From NCBI RefSeq assembly GCF_963378075.1, contig NZ_OY726394.1, forward strand, positions 1,302,001 through 1,366,000: a stretch of DNA of 64,000 bases. The letters are read 5' to 3'. Made by a program: the position numbers and the translations under genes. Every line of letters begins with the position of its first letter. The first letter of the stretch is position 1. The stretch is from Mycolicibacter sp. MU0083 (GTDB lineage Bacteria > Actinomycetota > Actinomycetes > Mycobacteriales > Mycobacteriaceae). Shown piece by piece: positions 27,408 through 35,953 of this stretch. The notes under the pieces are model-generated. The model ran no database searches. It saw only the letters and a program-made list of their open reading frames with translations, and was not told the DNA's origin.

Positions 27408-28594
27408 GCACCACCCCGATCCGGACTTTCACCGTGCCCGACCTCGGCGAGCGACTCGACGAGGTGACCCTGACAAGCTGGAACGTGGCCGTCGGCGACG
27501 AGGTCGAACTCAACCAGGTGCTGTGCTCGGTGGAGACCGCCAAAGCCGAGGTGGAGATCCCCAGCCCGTATGCCGGCCGGATCGTCGAACTGGGCGGCGC
27601 CGTCGGGGAGGTGCTCGCGGTCGGGGCCCCGCTGGTGCGGATCGGCACCGGCGGCACGGCCGAACCGGATGACACGGCGGCCGGTGGCCGCACCCCGGTG
27701 CTGGTCGGTTACGGCGCCGACGATGGCTTCGACACCAGTCGCCGCACCTGCCCGTCACCCGTCGGTCGCCCCAAGGCCAAGCCGGGCGCCCGAAAACTAG
27801 CCGCCGAACTGGGGGTGGACCTGCGTGATGTCGCCCCGGGACCGCGGGGCGTCATCACCACCGACGGGGTACTGGCCGCCGCCGGCGATGCGCAACCGGC
27901 CGATGACTTGCGTACCCCGAGCCCGGTACAGGCGGCCATGGCACAACGAATGGTGATGGCGCGAAGCAGCATCCCCGACGCGCACGCCCGCGTGCAGGTC
28001 GACGCCACCGAGCTGCTGCGGCTCCGCGATCGGCTCGCCGAATTCGGGGGTGCGGCCATCACCCCCTTCGTGCTGATCCTGCGGCTGCTGGTCATCGCCG
28101 TGACCCGGTATCCGGTGCTCAACGCGACCTGGGTCGACGCGGCGGACGGACCGAAGATCCGCATCCATCGCGGCGTGCACCTGGGATTCGGGGTGGCCGC
28201 CCCCCGCGGGCTGCTGGTCCCGGTGGTGTTCGACGCGCACCGCAAGACCACCCGTGAACTCGCCGCCGAGGTGGCCCGACTGATCGCCGAGGCCCGAGCG
28301 GGCACGCTCACGCCGGCCCAGATGCAGGGGTCGACGTTCACCGTCTCCAACTTCGGGGCACTCGGCCTCGATGACGGGGTGCCGGTGATCAACTATCCCG
28401 AAGCGGCCATCGTGGGAATCGGTTCGTTGAAACCGCGGCCGGTGGCCGTGGACGACACCGTCGTCGTGCGACCGCTGGTGAATCTGACCTGCGTATTCGA
28501 CCACCGAATCGCCGACGGGGCGCAGGCCGCTGAATTCCTCTGTGCGCTACGCGATCTGATCGAACACCCCGACACCGCGCTGCTGGACCTCTGA
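27404..28594 (+). CDS. bkdC: Branched-chain 2-oxoacid dehydrogenase E2 (dihydrolipoyl acyltransferase), BkdC
   Basis: 396 aa. The lipoyl domain (1 to about 80) has the lipoyl-lysine site [14 protein letters not shown]. The peripheral-subunit-binding domain is at about 122-155 ([22 protein letters not shown]). The catalytic domain runs from about 165 and has [15 protein letters not shown] and the active-site FDHRIADG near the end. It accepts the acyl group from E1 and makes acyl-CoA. The E3 dihydrolipoamide dehydrogenase is not in this window; mycobacteria supply it from lpdC elsewhere. Start GTG 27404. It supplies isovaleryl-CoA to FadE19, encoded 12 kb upstream. Confidence 0.93.
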   Translation: MSTTPIRTFTVPDLGERLDEVTLTSWNVAVGDEVELNQVLCSVETAKAEVEIPSPYAGRIVELGGAVGEVLAVGAPLVRIGTGGTAEPDDTAAGGRTPVLVGYGADDGFDTSRRTCPSPVGRPKAKPGARKLAAELGVDLRDVAPGPRGVITTDGVLAAAGDAQPADDLRTPSPVQAAMAQRMVMARSSIPDAHARVQVDATELLRLRDRLAEFGGAAITPFVLILRLLVIAVTRYPVLNATWVDAADGPKIRIHRGVHLGFGVAAPRGLLVPVVFDAHRKTTRELAAEVARLIAEARAGTLTPAQMQGSTFTVSNFGALGLDDGVPVINYPEAAIVGIGSLKPRPVAVDDTVVVRPLVNLTCVFDHRIADGAQAAEFLCALRDLIEHPDTALLDL

Positions 28595-28606
28595 ACTCGG
28601 TGGCGC

Positions 28607-29365
28607 CTACTTGCGTTTGGCCGCCGCCAGGCGCGCGGCGAACTCCGGTGATTCGATGGTTGCCGCCTGCGGACCCAGCTCGGTGGCCTTGGCGAACTCG
28701 TGCTGGTCGCCCTCGAGGGCGCCCGGGCTGGCGGTGGCGCGCATGGTCGCCTTGGTCGCCAACACGACCTGCCGGGGCGCCGAGGCCGGGCCGGCCGCCA
28801 GTGCCATCGCCGCGGCGACCGGGTCGTCGGCGATCTGCAGCGCCAAGCCGTGCCGCACGGCGGCCTCGGCGTCGAAGCGCATGCCGAACAGCAGCGCCGC
28901 CCGGGCCACCTGCGGCCCCACGATGCGGTGCAGCATCCAGGTGGCGCCGCCGCCGGGATGAATCCCCAGCTGCTGAAAGCGAGGGTCGAACACCGCCGCA
29001 GGACCGGCGATGCGTACGTCGGCAGCCAACGCCAGGTTCAGTCCCGCACCCACGGCGGGGCCGTTGACGGCGGCGATGGTGGGCAGCGTGCACTGCGCGA
29101 TTGCCATGAACCCGTCATAGAGCGCCAGCAGCCCGTCCTCGGTGGCCACACCGAGGGCCGACAGATCGGCTCCGGCGCAGAACGCGCGGCCCGCGCCGGT
29201 GACCACCAGTGCGTGCACGTTCGGGTCGGCTTCGGCCTGCTGCACGGCGGCCCGCAACTGCACCGACATCGCACCGGTGACCGCGTTGCGGCGGTCCGGA
29301 TCGTTGACGGTGACCAGCGCCGCCCGGTCGGTGACGCCGTAGCGGACGAGATCGGTTCGTGTCAT
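28607..29365 (-). CDS. echA14: Enoyl-CoA hydratase/isomerase EchA14
   Basis: A 252-aa crotonase-fold protein. It has the first oxyanion region [17 protein letters not shown] (about residues 56-72) and the second [20 protein letters not shown] near 101-120. The pair of catalytic glutamates of a classic hydratase is not obvious (residues around [10 protein letters not shown]), so an isomerase or other crotonase reaction is possible. It is convergent with bkdC, 12 bp apart, and is the positional equivalent of Rv2486. ATG 29365 is used; the open frame to 29533 reads through intergenic sequence and the small ORF downstream. Confidence 0.88.
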   Translation of the reverse strand: MTRTDLVRYGVTDRAALVTVNDPDRRNAVTGAMSVQLRAAVQQAEADPNVHALVVTGAGRAFCAGADLSALGVATEDGLLALYDGFMAIAQCTLPTIAAVNGPAVGAGLNLALAADVRIAGPAAVFDPRFQQLGIHPGGGATWMLHRIVGPQVARAALLFGMRFDAEAAVRHGLALQIADDPVAAAMALAAGPASAPRQVVLATKATMRATASPGALEGDQHEFAKATELGPQAATIESPEFAARLAAAKRK

Positions 29366-29391
29366 CGGTGACGACACTACTGCGGCGGGGG

Positions 29392-29481
29392 TCAGCCGAT
29401 GAAGGCGACGACGCCGGCGCTCGCGGCTACCAGGCCGATCATGAAGAGCGTGAACAGGATGATCGTGCGTTCGTGGCCCAC
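29392..29481 (-). CDS. Small single-helix membrane protein, 29 aa
   Basis: A GTG-initiated 29-codon ORF upstream of echA14: [18 protein letters not shown] followed by [11 protein letters not shown] and TGA. After four polar residues almost the whole protein is one hydrophobic helix, and GAAAGG lies about 9 nt before the start. It is below usual annotation cut-offs and may be cotranscribed with echA14 (26-bp gap). The clean helix length, charge placement and RBS argue it is real; no function can be given. Confidence 0.55.
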   Translation of the reverse strand: MGHERTIILFTLFMIGLVAASAGVVAFIG

Positions 29482-29659
29482 GGTGTCTACCTTTCGCAGT
29501 TACCCGGCGTCGTTGCCGTGTCTGAGACACCATGTCATGGAATATCCGATGCCGGAGCCTCGCCCCCCGGGTGTTGTTCCCATGTTCAACGCCCTGTGGC
29601 GGCCGGTCAGGTACTTCGGCGCGTCACGCCCGTCGAGCCCGGGCCGGCGGTGCTCGATG

Positions 29660-29902
29660 CTAGAACCGCCAGAGAAACTGCGGACACTGGCCCGCAACCA
29701 CCGAGCGGATGTATACGCGGGCATCGGTCCGGGTGGCGTCCGGCCCGAGGACCTGCCGCACCGTCACCGAGGTCTCCAACCCACTCGGGGTGTTCCCCGC
29801 GGCCAGGAGCCGGCAGATAGCAGCACCGGCCGGGTCTGCGTGCGCAGGTGCGATACCGAGAATTGCGGCGAGAGCCAGACCGGCGGCCGTCATCAGCTTC
29901 AC
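29660..29902 (-). CDS. Small secreted protein, 80 aa (DUF732-like)
   Basis: 80 aa starting at GTG 29902, with GGGGAG about 9 nt upstream. A signal peptide (MKLMTAAGLALAAILGIAPAHA, in two parts: charged start, hydrophobic core) has a predicted cut after AHA at residue 22. The mature part of about 58 residues has two cysteines (C30 and C73) placed to form one disulfide and ends QFLWRF. The size, single disulfide and conserved spacing resemble the DUF732 family of small mycobacterial exported proteins; function unknown. The same frame stays open back to 30181, but that part is low-complexity and includes a transposase scar, so the short start is preferred. Confidence 0.65.
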   Translation of the reverse strand: MKLMTAAGLALAAILGIAPAHADPAGAAICRLLAAGNTPSGLETSVTVRQVLGPDATRTDARVYIRSVVAGQCPQFLWRF

Positions 29903-30061
29903 TTTCGTACTCCCCGCACCCGACCATGAACTACGTCGTCCTGGGACCCGATTCGGCCGGGTCGGCTCGGTAGCAGGCAGATGCGAGCTCGGTGCCGGGG
30001 CGGCGGGGCCGACGTCGACCGGGTGCGCAGTAGTGGTGGTCATGCCAAGCAGCGTGGCATC

Positions 30062-30142
30062 GCCCCCCGACAGGATTGCGACGGTGCGGCCATGACCGAT
30101 CACCGCCTGATACCGCTGCTCAGCCACGCCCGACTCCCGCAT
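30062..30142 (-). pseudogene. Possible IS481-type transposase N-terminal remnant
   Basis: On the minus strand the reading frame contains VAEQRYQAVIGHGRTV, which closely resembles the N-terminal helix of one group of mycobacterial IS481-like transposases (roughly VVEQRYQAVL..IGDGRTVTEVA, from memory). The match stops after about 20 residues and the rest of a transposase is absent. It lies about 45 bp from tRNA-Arg. An inverted repeat ACTCCC-N7-GGGAGT (30133-30151) overlaps its start and may be the terminal structure or promoter dyad. This is a remnant at best, and a chance match cannot be excluded. Confidence 0.4.
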
Positions 30143-30185
30143 CAAGGGAGTGTCAAGGATCAACCGACGTAATACAGCCAAGCTG

Positions 30186-30259
30186 CGCCCCCGGCAGGAC
30201 TCGAACCTGCGACCACAAGATTAGAAGTCATGTGCTCTATCCACCTGAGCTACGGAGGC
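30186..30259 (-). tRNA. tRNA-Arg (TCT anticodon)
   Basis: Minus-strand cloverleaf: acceptor GCCTCCG/CGGGGGC (one T-G wobble), D arm TAGCTCAGGTGGATAGAGC, anticodon loop CTTCTAA giving TCT, and T arm CAGGTTCGAGTCCTG. No encoded CCA. Genes on either side are unrelated to it; a possible transposase scar sits just downstream. Confidence 0.94.
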
Positions 30260-30528
30260 AATGCAGGACCCAGTTTATCCGCCGGTGACGGTGGTTCCGC
30301 GGGGACTGAGCAAGGTGGCCGGAGGCGGATTCCAATTCAACCGGCCAACACGGTATTTCGTTTTGCCGGCTAAGACCGGGATCTGCACCAATCGACACCC
30401 CTCGCCGCAGGCGAACCATTAGCGTTGAATGGTGCTCGTGACGTCTGTGAATCAAGAGGGGTGTGTGGTGTTGGCAGCCGCGGTGCACCGGGCGGTAGCG
30501 GGTGGGACACGCAAGCCGGGAGCCGCAC

Positions 30529-31977
30529 GTGGGTGACCTCGTCGACGCCGCGGGCCTGCCCACCGAACTCGGTGCCGTCGACTACCTCCTACATCGCGGC
30601 GAGGCCAACCCGCGTACCCGCTCGGGGATCATGGGCGTGGAACTGCTCGACACCGCGCCGGACTGGGACCGTTTCCGCAGCCTGTTCGAGAACGTCTCCC
30701 GCAAAGCGCTACGACTGCGGCAGAAGGTCGTGGTCCCCACGTTGCCGACGGCCGCACCGCGCTGGGTCGTGGATCCCGACTTCAACCTGGACTACCACGT
30801 CCGTCGACTGCGGGTGCCCGAGCCGGGCGGTCTGCGTGAAGTGCTCGACCTGGCCGAAGTGGCCCTGCAGTCCCCGATGGACATTCAGCGCCCGCTGTGG
30901 TCGGCGACGCTGGTCGAGGGCCTGGCCGGGGGCCGGGCCGCCACCATGATGCATCTGAGCCACGCGGTCACCGACGGCGTCGGCGGTGCCACGATGTTCG
31001 GCCAGATCTACGACCTCGAACGTGACCCGCCGGCCCGGGCGCTGCCGCCGCAACCGGTGCCCGAGGACCTGTCGGCCGACGATCTCATGCGCGACGGCAT
31101 CAACCACCTGCCCGCGACGCTGCTGGGCGGTACCCGTGACGCGGTGGTCGGTGCGCTGTCGCTGGCGACCCGCACGGTGCGCGACCCCTTGTCGGCGATC
31201 ACCGGTGCCATCGGCTACGCCCGATCCGGTGCGCGGGTGATGAGCCAGGCGGCCGAACCCTCCCCGCTGCTGCGCCGGCGCAGCCTGGCCAGTCGAACCG
31301 AGGCGATCGACATCCGGTTGTCGGATCTGCACCGAGCGGCCAAGGCCGGCGGTGGATCCATCAACGACGCCTACCTGGCCGCGCTCTCCGGCGCGCTGGG
31401 CCGCTACCACCGGGCGCTGGGGGTGCCCATCGCCACCCTGCCGATGGCGATCCCGGTCAACCTTCGCGCCGACTCCGATCCCGCCGGGGGCAACCGGTTC
31501 ACCGGGGTGAACCTGGCCGCCCCGGTCGGCGTCACCGACCCCGTCGAGCGGATGAAGCGGATCCGGTCCCAGATGACCCAGCGCCGCGACGAGCCCGCGA
31601 TGGACGTGATCGGATCCCTCGCTCCGCTGCTGAGCGTATTCCCGTCCCCGGTGCTGGAGAAGATGTCGGAGTCGGTGATCGCCGCTGACGCGCAGGCCAG
31701 CAACGTGGCCTTCTATCCCGGCGAAACCTATATCGCCGGTGCGAAAGTGCTGCGGCACTACGGCATCGGTCCACTGCCGGGCGTGGCGATGATGGTGGTG
31801 CTGATCTCCCGCGGAGGCGAGTGCACCATCACGGTCCGCTACGACCGTGCGGCGGTACGCGACGAGAAACTGTTCGCCGACTGCCTGGTGCAGGGTTTCG
31901 ACGAGGTACTCGCCCTTGCCGGTGACCCGGCGCCGCACTGCGTGCCGGCGTCCTTCACGGTGGACGCCGGCTCATGA
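30529..31977 (+). CDS. Wax ester synthase/diacylglycerol acyltransferase (WS/DGAT) family protein
   Basis: About 482 aa, in the acyl-CoA-dependent acyltransferase family that makes triacylglycerol or wax esters at the membrane. The HHxxxDG active-site motif appears as HLSHAVTDG (catalytic His about residue 145): the first His is Ser, but the essential second His and the DG are kept. The C-terminal NVRGP/PLPW-type region is represented by NVAFYPGETYIAGAKVLRHYGIGPLPGVAMMV. GTG 30529 has GGGAG 6 nt upstream; GTG 30502 is an alternative. It is coupled by ATGA to plsC, as for Rv2484c-Rv2483c-Rv2482c, suggesting one glycerolipid operon. The 270 bp before it, after tRNA-Arg, hold no recognisable gene. 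Confidence 0.87.
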   Translation: MGDLVDAAGLPTELGAVDYLLHRGEANPRTRSGIMGVELLDTAPDWDRFRSLFENVSRKALRLRQKVVVPTLPTAAPRWVVDPDFNLDYHVRRLRVPEPGGLREVLDLAEVALQSPMDIQRPLWSATLVEGLAGGRAATMMHLSHAVTDGVGGATMFGQIYDLERDPPARALPPQPVPEDLSADDLMRDGINHLPATLLGGTRDAVVGALSLATRTVRDPLSAITGAIGYARSGARVMSQAAEPSPLLRRRSLASRTEAIDIRLSDLHRAAKAGGGSINDAYLAALSGALGRYHRALGVPIATLPMAIPVNLRADSDPAGGNRFTGVNLAAPVGVTDPVERMKRIRSQMTQRRDEPAMDVIGSLAPLLSVFPSPVLEKMSESVIAADAQASNVAFYPGETYIAGAKVLRHYGIGPLPGVAMMVVLISRGGECTITVRYDRAAVRDEKLFADCLVQGFDEVLALAGDPAPHCVPASFTVDAGS

Positions 31978-33569
31978 CCGACGACACCACATCGCCGTCG
32001 CCGCGGGACATGCGACTGCCCGGCTCGGTGGCAGAGATCGCCGCCAGCCCGCCCGGCCCCAAGATCGGCGCCTTCTTCGATCTCGACGGCACCCTGGTGG
32101 CCGGCTTCACCGCCGTCATCCTCACCAGGGAACGGGTCCGCAGCCGCGACATGGGGCTGGGGGAGTTGTTCGGCATGGTGCAAGCCGGACTCAACCACCA
32201 ACTCGGGCGCATCGAGTTCGAGGAACTCATCAACACCGCGTCGTCGGCGCTGCAAGGTCGTTCCATCACCGACCTCGACGAGATCGGTGAGCGACTGTTC
32301 GTCCAGAAGATCGCCAAGCGGATCTACCCCGAGATGCGCGAACTGGTCCGCGCGCACCAGGCGCGCGGGCACACCGTGGTGCTGAGCTCGTCGGCGCTGA
32401 CCATTCAGGTCGAACCGGTGGCCCGCTTCCTGGGCATCACCAACACGCTCACCAATGCGTTCGTGACCGACGAGAACGGTGCGCTCACCGGCGAGGTCGT
32501 CGAACCCATCCTGTGGGGTCCGGGCAAAGCCGCCGCGGTGCAGAAGTTCGCGGCCGAACACGACATCGACCTGCAGGACAGTTACTTCTACGCCGACGGC
32601 GACGAGGACGTCGCGTTGATGCATCTGGTCGGCAATCCCCGGCCCACCAACCCCGAGGGCAAGATGGCCTCGGTCGCCCGCAAACGCGGCTGGCCGATCC
32701 TGCGGTTCAGCAGTCGCGGCAGCGGCGTCGTCGGCCAACTACGGAACCTGGCTGGCCTCGGGTCCATGGTGCCGGTGGGGGCGGGGGCCATCGGACTGGG
32801 CCTGCTCAGCGGCAGCCGGCGCCGCGGCGTCAACTTCTTCACCGCGCTGTTTCCGCAGTTGCTGCTGACCCTCAACGGGGTTCAGCTCAACGTGATCGGC
32901 AGGGAGAACCTCACCGCCAACCGGCCGGCGGTATTCATCTTCAACCACCGCAACCAGGTGGACCCGGTCATCACCGCGTCGCTGGTGCGCGACAACTGGA
33001 TCAGCGTGGGCAAGAAGGAACTGGAGAAGGACCCGATCGCCGGCACGCTGGGCAAGCTGACCGAGATGGTCTTCATCGACCGGGACGACGCGGCTGCGGC
33101 GGTGGAATCGCTGCAGGATGTCGAGGAGCGCGTCAAGCGCGGGCTATCGGTGGTGATCGCCCCCGAGGGAACCCGGATCGACACCACCGGGGTAGGGCCG
33201 TTCAAGAAGGGGCCGTTCCGGCTGGCGATGGCGGCCGGTATTCCGATCGTTCCGGTCGTCATCCGCAACGCCGAGGTGGTCGCCGCCCGAGACTCGATGA
33301 CCGCCCACCCCGGCACCGTCGACGTCGCGGTGTTCCCGGCGATCTCGGTCGAGGACTGGACGGTCGACAACCTATCCGAGCGGATCGCGGAGGTCCGCCA
33401 GCTTTACCTGGACACCCTGGCCGACTGGCCGGTCGACGAGCTACCGGAGTGGCCGGTCAAGGCACCCGAACCCGCCAAGAAGGCCGCGGCCAGGAAGGCG
33501 CCCGCGAAGAAGGCTCCGGCCAAGAAGGCCCCGGCCAAGAAGGCTTCCGCCCCGAAGGGGGAACAGTGA
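31974..33569 (+). CDS. plsC: Bifunctional HAD phosphatase / 1-acylglycerol-3-phosphate acyltransferase PlsC
   Basis: 531 aa. The N-terminal HAD-IB phosphatase-like domain (about 25-245) has FFDLDGTLV (nucleophile Asp), [10 protein letters not shown] and [15 protein letters not shown]. One or two hydrophobic segments follow (about 255-300). The PlsC acyltransferase domain (about 315-480) has NHRNQVDP as the HX4D box and APEGTR. The C-terminal about 45 residues are [21 protein letters not shown] Lys/Ala/Pro repeats, which probably bind anionic lipid or nucleic acid surfaces (inference). The HAD-plus-PlsC fusion is known for Rv2483c; the phosphatase half may dephosphorylate a lipid intermediate. 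It overlaps WS/DGAT and plsB2 by 4 nt each. Confidence 0.9.
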   Translation: MTDDTTSPSPRDMRLPGSVAEIAASPPGPKIGAFFDLDGTLVAGFTAVILTRERVRSRDMGLGELFGMVQAGLNHQLGRIEFEELINTASSALQGRSITDLDEIGERLFVQKIAKRIYPEMRELVRAHQARGHTVVLSSSALTIQVEPVARFLGITNTLTNAFVTDENGALTGEVVEPILWGPGKAAAVQKFAAEHDIDLQDSYFYADGDEDVALMHLVGNPRPTNPEGKMASVARKRGWPILRFSSRGSGVVGQLRNLAGLGSMVPVGAGAIGLGLLSGSRRRGVNFFTALFPQLLLTLNGVQLNVIGRENLTANRPAVFIFNHRNQVDPVITASLVRDNWISVGKKELEKDPIAGTLGKLTEMVFIDRDDAAAAVESLQDVEERVKRGLSVVIAPEGTRIDTTGVGPFKKGPFRLAMAAGIPIVPVVIRNAEVVAARDSMTAHPGTVDVAVFPAISVEDWTVDNLSERIAEVRQLYLDTLADWPVDELPEWPVKAPEPAKKAAARKAPAKKAPAKKAPAKKASAPKGEQ

Positions 33570-35899
33570 CGACAGCGCCGGCCGCGGCATCCGGTGACAC
33601 CCTGGTACTGGCTTACGTGTCGTCGCCGGTGGAAGCCGACCTGGTCCACGAGTGGCTGGAGCGTTACCGCGACGACAGGCCCGGGGCACGCATCGAACTG
33701 ATGGAACTGGATCCGTCGGACCGGCAGACGGCGATGCCTCGGCTGGTCGGGCACCTCGAACGCGACGAGCAGCGGTCGGTGCTGCCGGTACGGGTGTTCT
33801 GGATGCCGCGCGCCGAAGCGTCCGCACTGAAGCGAGTGGTCGCACTGTTGCCCGGCCGCAACCCCTACCGGCCCAGCGAACGTCAGCAGCGGCAGATCCT
33901 GCGCACCCAGTCGTCGCTGGCGCGGGTGGTCGTCGGTGAACCCGCCAGCGTCGCCGACCTGCGCAGCCAGTGGAGCGAGGACACCGTCGCGGAGAATCCG
34001 CGGGACTTCGCCCATTTCGTCACCCGCCGCGCCGTGCTGGCGCTGGAACGCGCCGAGAACCGGATCCTGGGGCCGCAGTACAAGTCACCGCGGCTGGTGA
34101 AGCCGGAGATCTTGGCGTCGGCACGATTCCGCGAAGGGCTGCAAGCCATTCCGGGTGCCACCGTCGACGAAGCCGGCAAGATGCTCGACGAGCTGTCTAC
34201 CGGCTGGAGTCGCGTCTCGGTCGACATGGTGGCAGTGTTGACCCGGCTGCTCAGCCGCGGTTTCGACCCCGATATCGACTACGACGAATATCAGGTCGCC
34301 GCACTGCGCACCGCCCTGGAGAACCATCCCGCGGTGCTGCTGTTCTCGCACCGCTCCTACATCGACGGCGCGGTCATGCCGGTGGCCATGCAGGAGAACC
34401 GGTTGCCGCCGGTGCACGTCTTCGCCGGTATCAACCTGTCGTTCGGTCTGATGGGGCCGCTGCTGCGCCGTTCCGGGGTGATCTTCATCCGGCGCAGCAT
34501 CGGCAACAACCCGCTGTATAAGTACGTGCTCAAGGAGTACGTCGGCTATGTGATGGAGAAGCGGTTCAACCTGAGCTGGTCCATCGAAGGCACCCGGTCG
34601 CGGACCGGAAAGATGCTGCCGCCCAAGCTCGGGCTGATGACCTACGTCGCCGACGCCTACCTGGACGATCGCACCGAAGATGTCTTGCTGCAGGGTGTTT
34701 CGATCAGTTTCGATCAGCTGCACGAGACCGACGAATACGCGGCGTATGCCCGCGGCGGGGAGAAGACCCCCGAAGGCGTCCGCTGGCTCTACCGGTTCAT
34801 CAAAGCCCAGGGCGAACGCAACTACGGCAAGATCTACGTGCGTTTCCCCGAAGCCGTCTCGATGCGCCAATATCTCGGTGCCTCCGACGGCCCGATCGCA
34901 GCCGACCCGGACGCCAAGCGGCTGGCCATGCAGAAGATGGCCATCGAGGTGGCCTGGCGGATTCAACGCGTCACCCCGATCAGTGCGACCGGTCTGGTGT
35001 CGGCGCTGCTGCTGACCACCCACGGCCTGGCACTGACGCTGGACCAGATCCATCACTCGCTGCAGGCCGGGCTGGACTACCTGGAACGCAAGCAGACCCC
35101 GATCTCGACCAGTGCGCTGCGGCTGCGCAGCCGCGACGGGGTACGCGCTGCGGTGGACGCGATGTCCAACGGGCACCCGGTCACCCGCGTCGACGGCGGG
35201 CGCGAATCGGTGTGGCGGATCGCCCCCGAGGACGAACATGCGGCGTCGTTCTACCGCAACTCGGTGATCCACGCCTTCCTGGAGACCTCGATCGTCGAGC
35301 TGGCACTGGCGCACGCCGGCCGCGGTGAAGGAGACCGGCTGGACGCGTTCTGGGCGCAGGCCATGCGGTTGCGGGATCTGCTGAAGTTCGACTTCTACTT
35401 CGCCGACTCGGCGGCCTTCCGCGACAACATCGCCGAAGAGATGTCCTGGTTCGACGACTGGCAGGCGCGGGTCGCCGCCGGCGGCGCGGAGATCGACGGG
35501 ATCCTGTCGGAGAAGACCCCGGTGACCTCCGACGTCATGCTGCGGGTGTTCTTCGAGTCCTACACGATCGTCGCCGACGTGCTCTGCGACGCACCGGCCG
35601 ACATCGGTGAGAACGAGCTGACGCAGCTGGCGCTGGGAGTCGGCCGCCAGTACGTGGCGCAGGGCCGGGTCCGCAGCAGCGAATCGGTGTCCACGCTGCT
35701 GTTCGCGACCGCATGCCAGGTGGCCGCCGACCAGGGTCTGCTGGAGAAAGCGCCGGATCTGGTGGAACGGCGTAAGGCGTTCCGGGCCGAATTGCGGGGC
35801 ATTCTGCGAGACTCCGACCACATCGCCCGGATCGCGCGCGAGGCGTTCGCCGCCCGCGACGTCGAGGTACGAAAGCACTGGCGGGGCCAGTCTCGGTAA
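33566..35899 (+). CDS. plsB2: Glycerol-3-phosphate acyltransferase PlsB2
   Basis: A 777-aa membrane-associated sn-glycerol-3-phosphate 1-O-acyltransferase of the PlsB/GPAT type. The acyltransferase core (about residues 255-440) carries box [13 protein letters not shown] (HX4D), box [20 protein letters not shown], box [16 protein letters not shown], and VSISFDQ as box IV. Long N- and C-terminal helical regions match the family length (about 790). It makes lysophosphatidate, which PlsC next door acylates to phosphatidate. Start GTG 33566 overlaps the plsC stop; the much longer open frame from 32513 is a shadow of plsC. Confidence 0.92.
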   Translation: MTTAPAAASGDTLVLAYVSSPVEADLVHEWLERYRDDRPGARIELMELDPSDRQTAMPRLVGHLERDEQRSVLPVRVFWMPRAEASALKRVVALLPGRNPYRPSERQQRQILRTQSSLARVVVGEPASVADLRSQWSEDTVAENPRDFAHFVTRRAVLALERAENRILGPQYKSPRLVKPEILASARFREGLQAIPGATVDEAGKMLDELSTGWSRVSVDMVAVLTRLLSRGFDPDIDYDEYQVAALRTALENHPAVLLFSHRSYIDGAVMPVAMQENRLPPVHVFAGINLSFGLMGPLLRRSGVIFIRRSIGNNPLYKYVLKEYVGYVMEKRFNLSWSIEGTRSRTGKMLPPKLGLMTYVADAYLDDRTEDVLLQGVSISFDQLHETDEYAAYARGGEKTPEGVRWLYRFIKAQGERNYGKIYVRFPEAVSMRQYLGASDGPIAADPDAKRLAMQKMAIEVAWRIQRVTPISATGLVSALLLTTHGLALTLDQIHHSLQAGLDYLERKQTPISTSALRLRSRDGVRAAVDAMSNGHPVTRVDGGRESVWRIAPEDEHAASFYRNSVIHAFLETSIVELALAHAGRGEGDRLDAFWAQAMRLRDLLKFDFYFADSAAFRDNIAEEMSWFDDWQARVAAGGAEIDGILSEKTPVTSDVMLRVFFESYTIVADVLCDAPADIGENELTQLALGVGRQYVAQGRVRSSESVSTLLFATACQVAADQGLLEKAPDLVERRKAFRAELRGILRDSDHIARIAREAFAARDVEVRKHWRGQSR

Positions 35900-35953
35900 C
35901 AGCCGCACGACTCGGTCTGTGGTGCGGTGCCCGCGCCCCATACGCTGGGGGAC

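Noticed and set aside
29482..29659. Gene or riboswitch in the gap between the microprotein and the secreted protein gene
   Set aside because: Short dyads only (for example GTGTCTGAGACAC near 29518-29530); no ORF with credible start and no known riboswitch core seen.
29903..30181. Longer start for the small secreted protein (up to 173 aa)
   Set aside because: The extension is low-complexity and places the signal peptide in the middle of the protein; GTG 29902 has a good RBS directly before the signal sequence.
34085..35941. 618-aa open frame antisense to plsB2
   Set aside because: Shadow of plsB2; composition unlike protein and no conserved motif.
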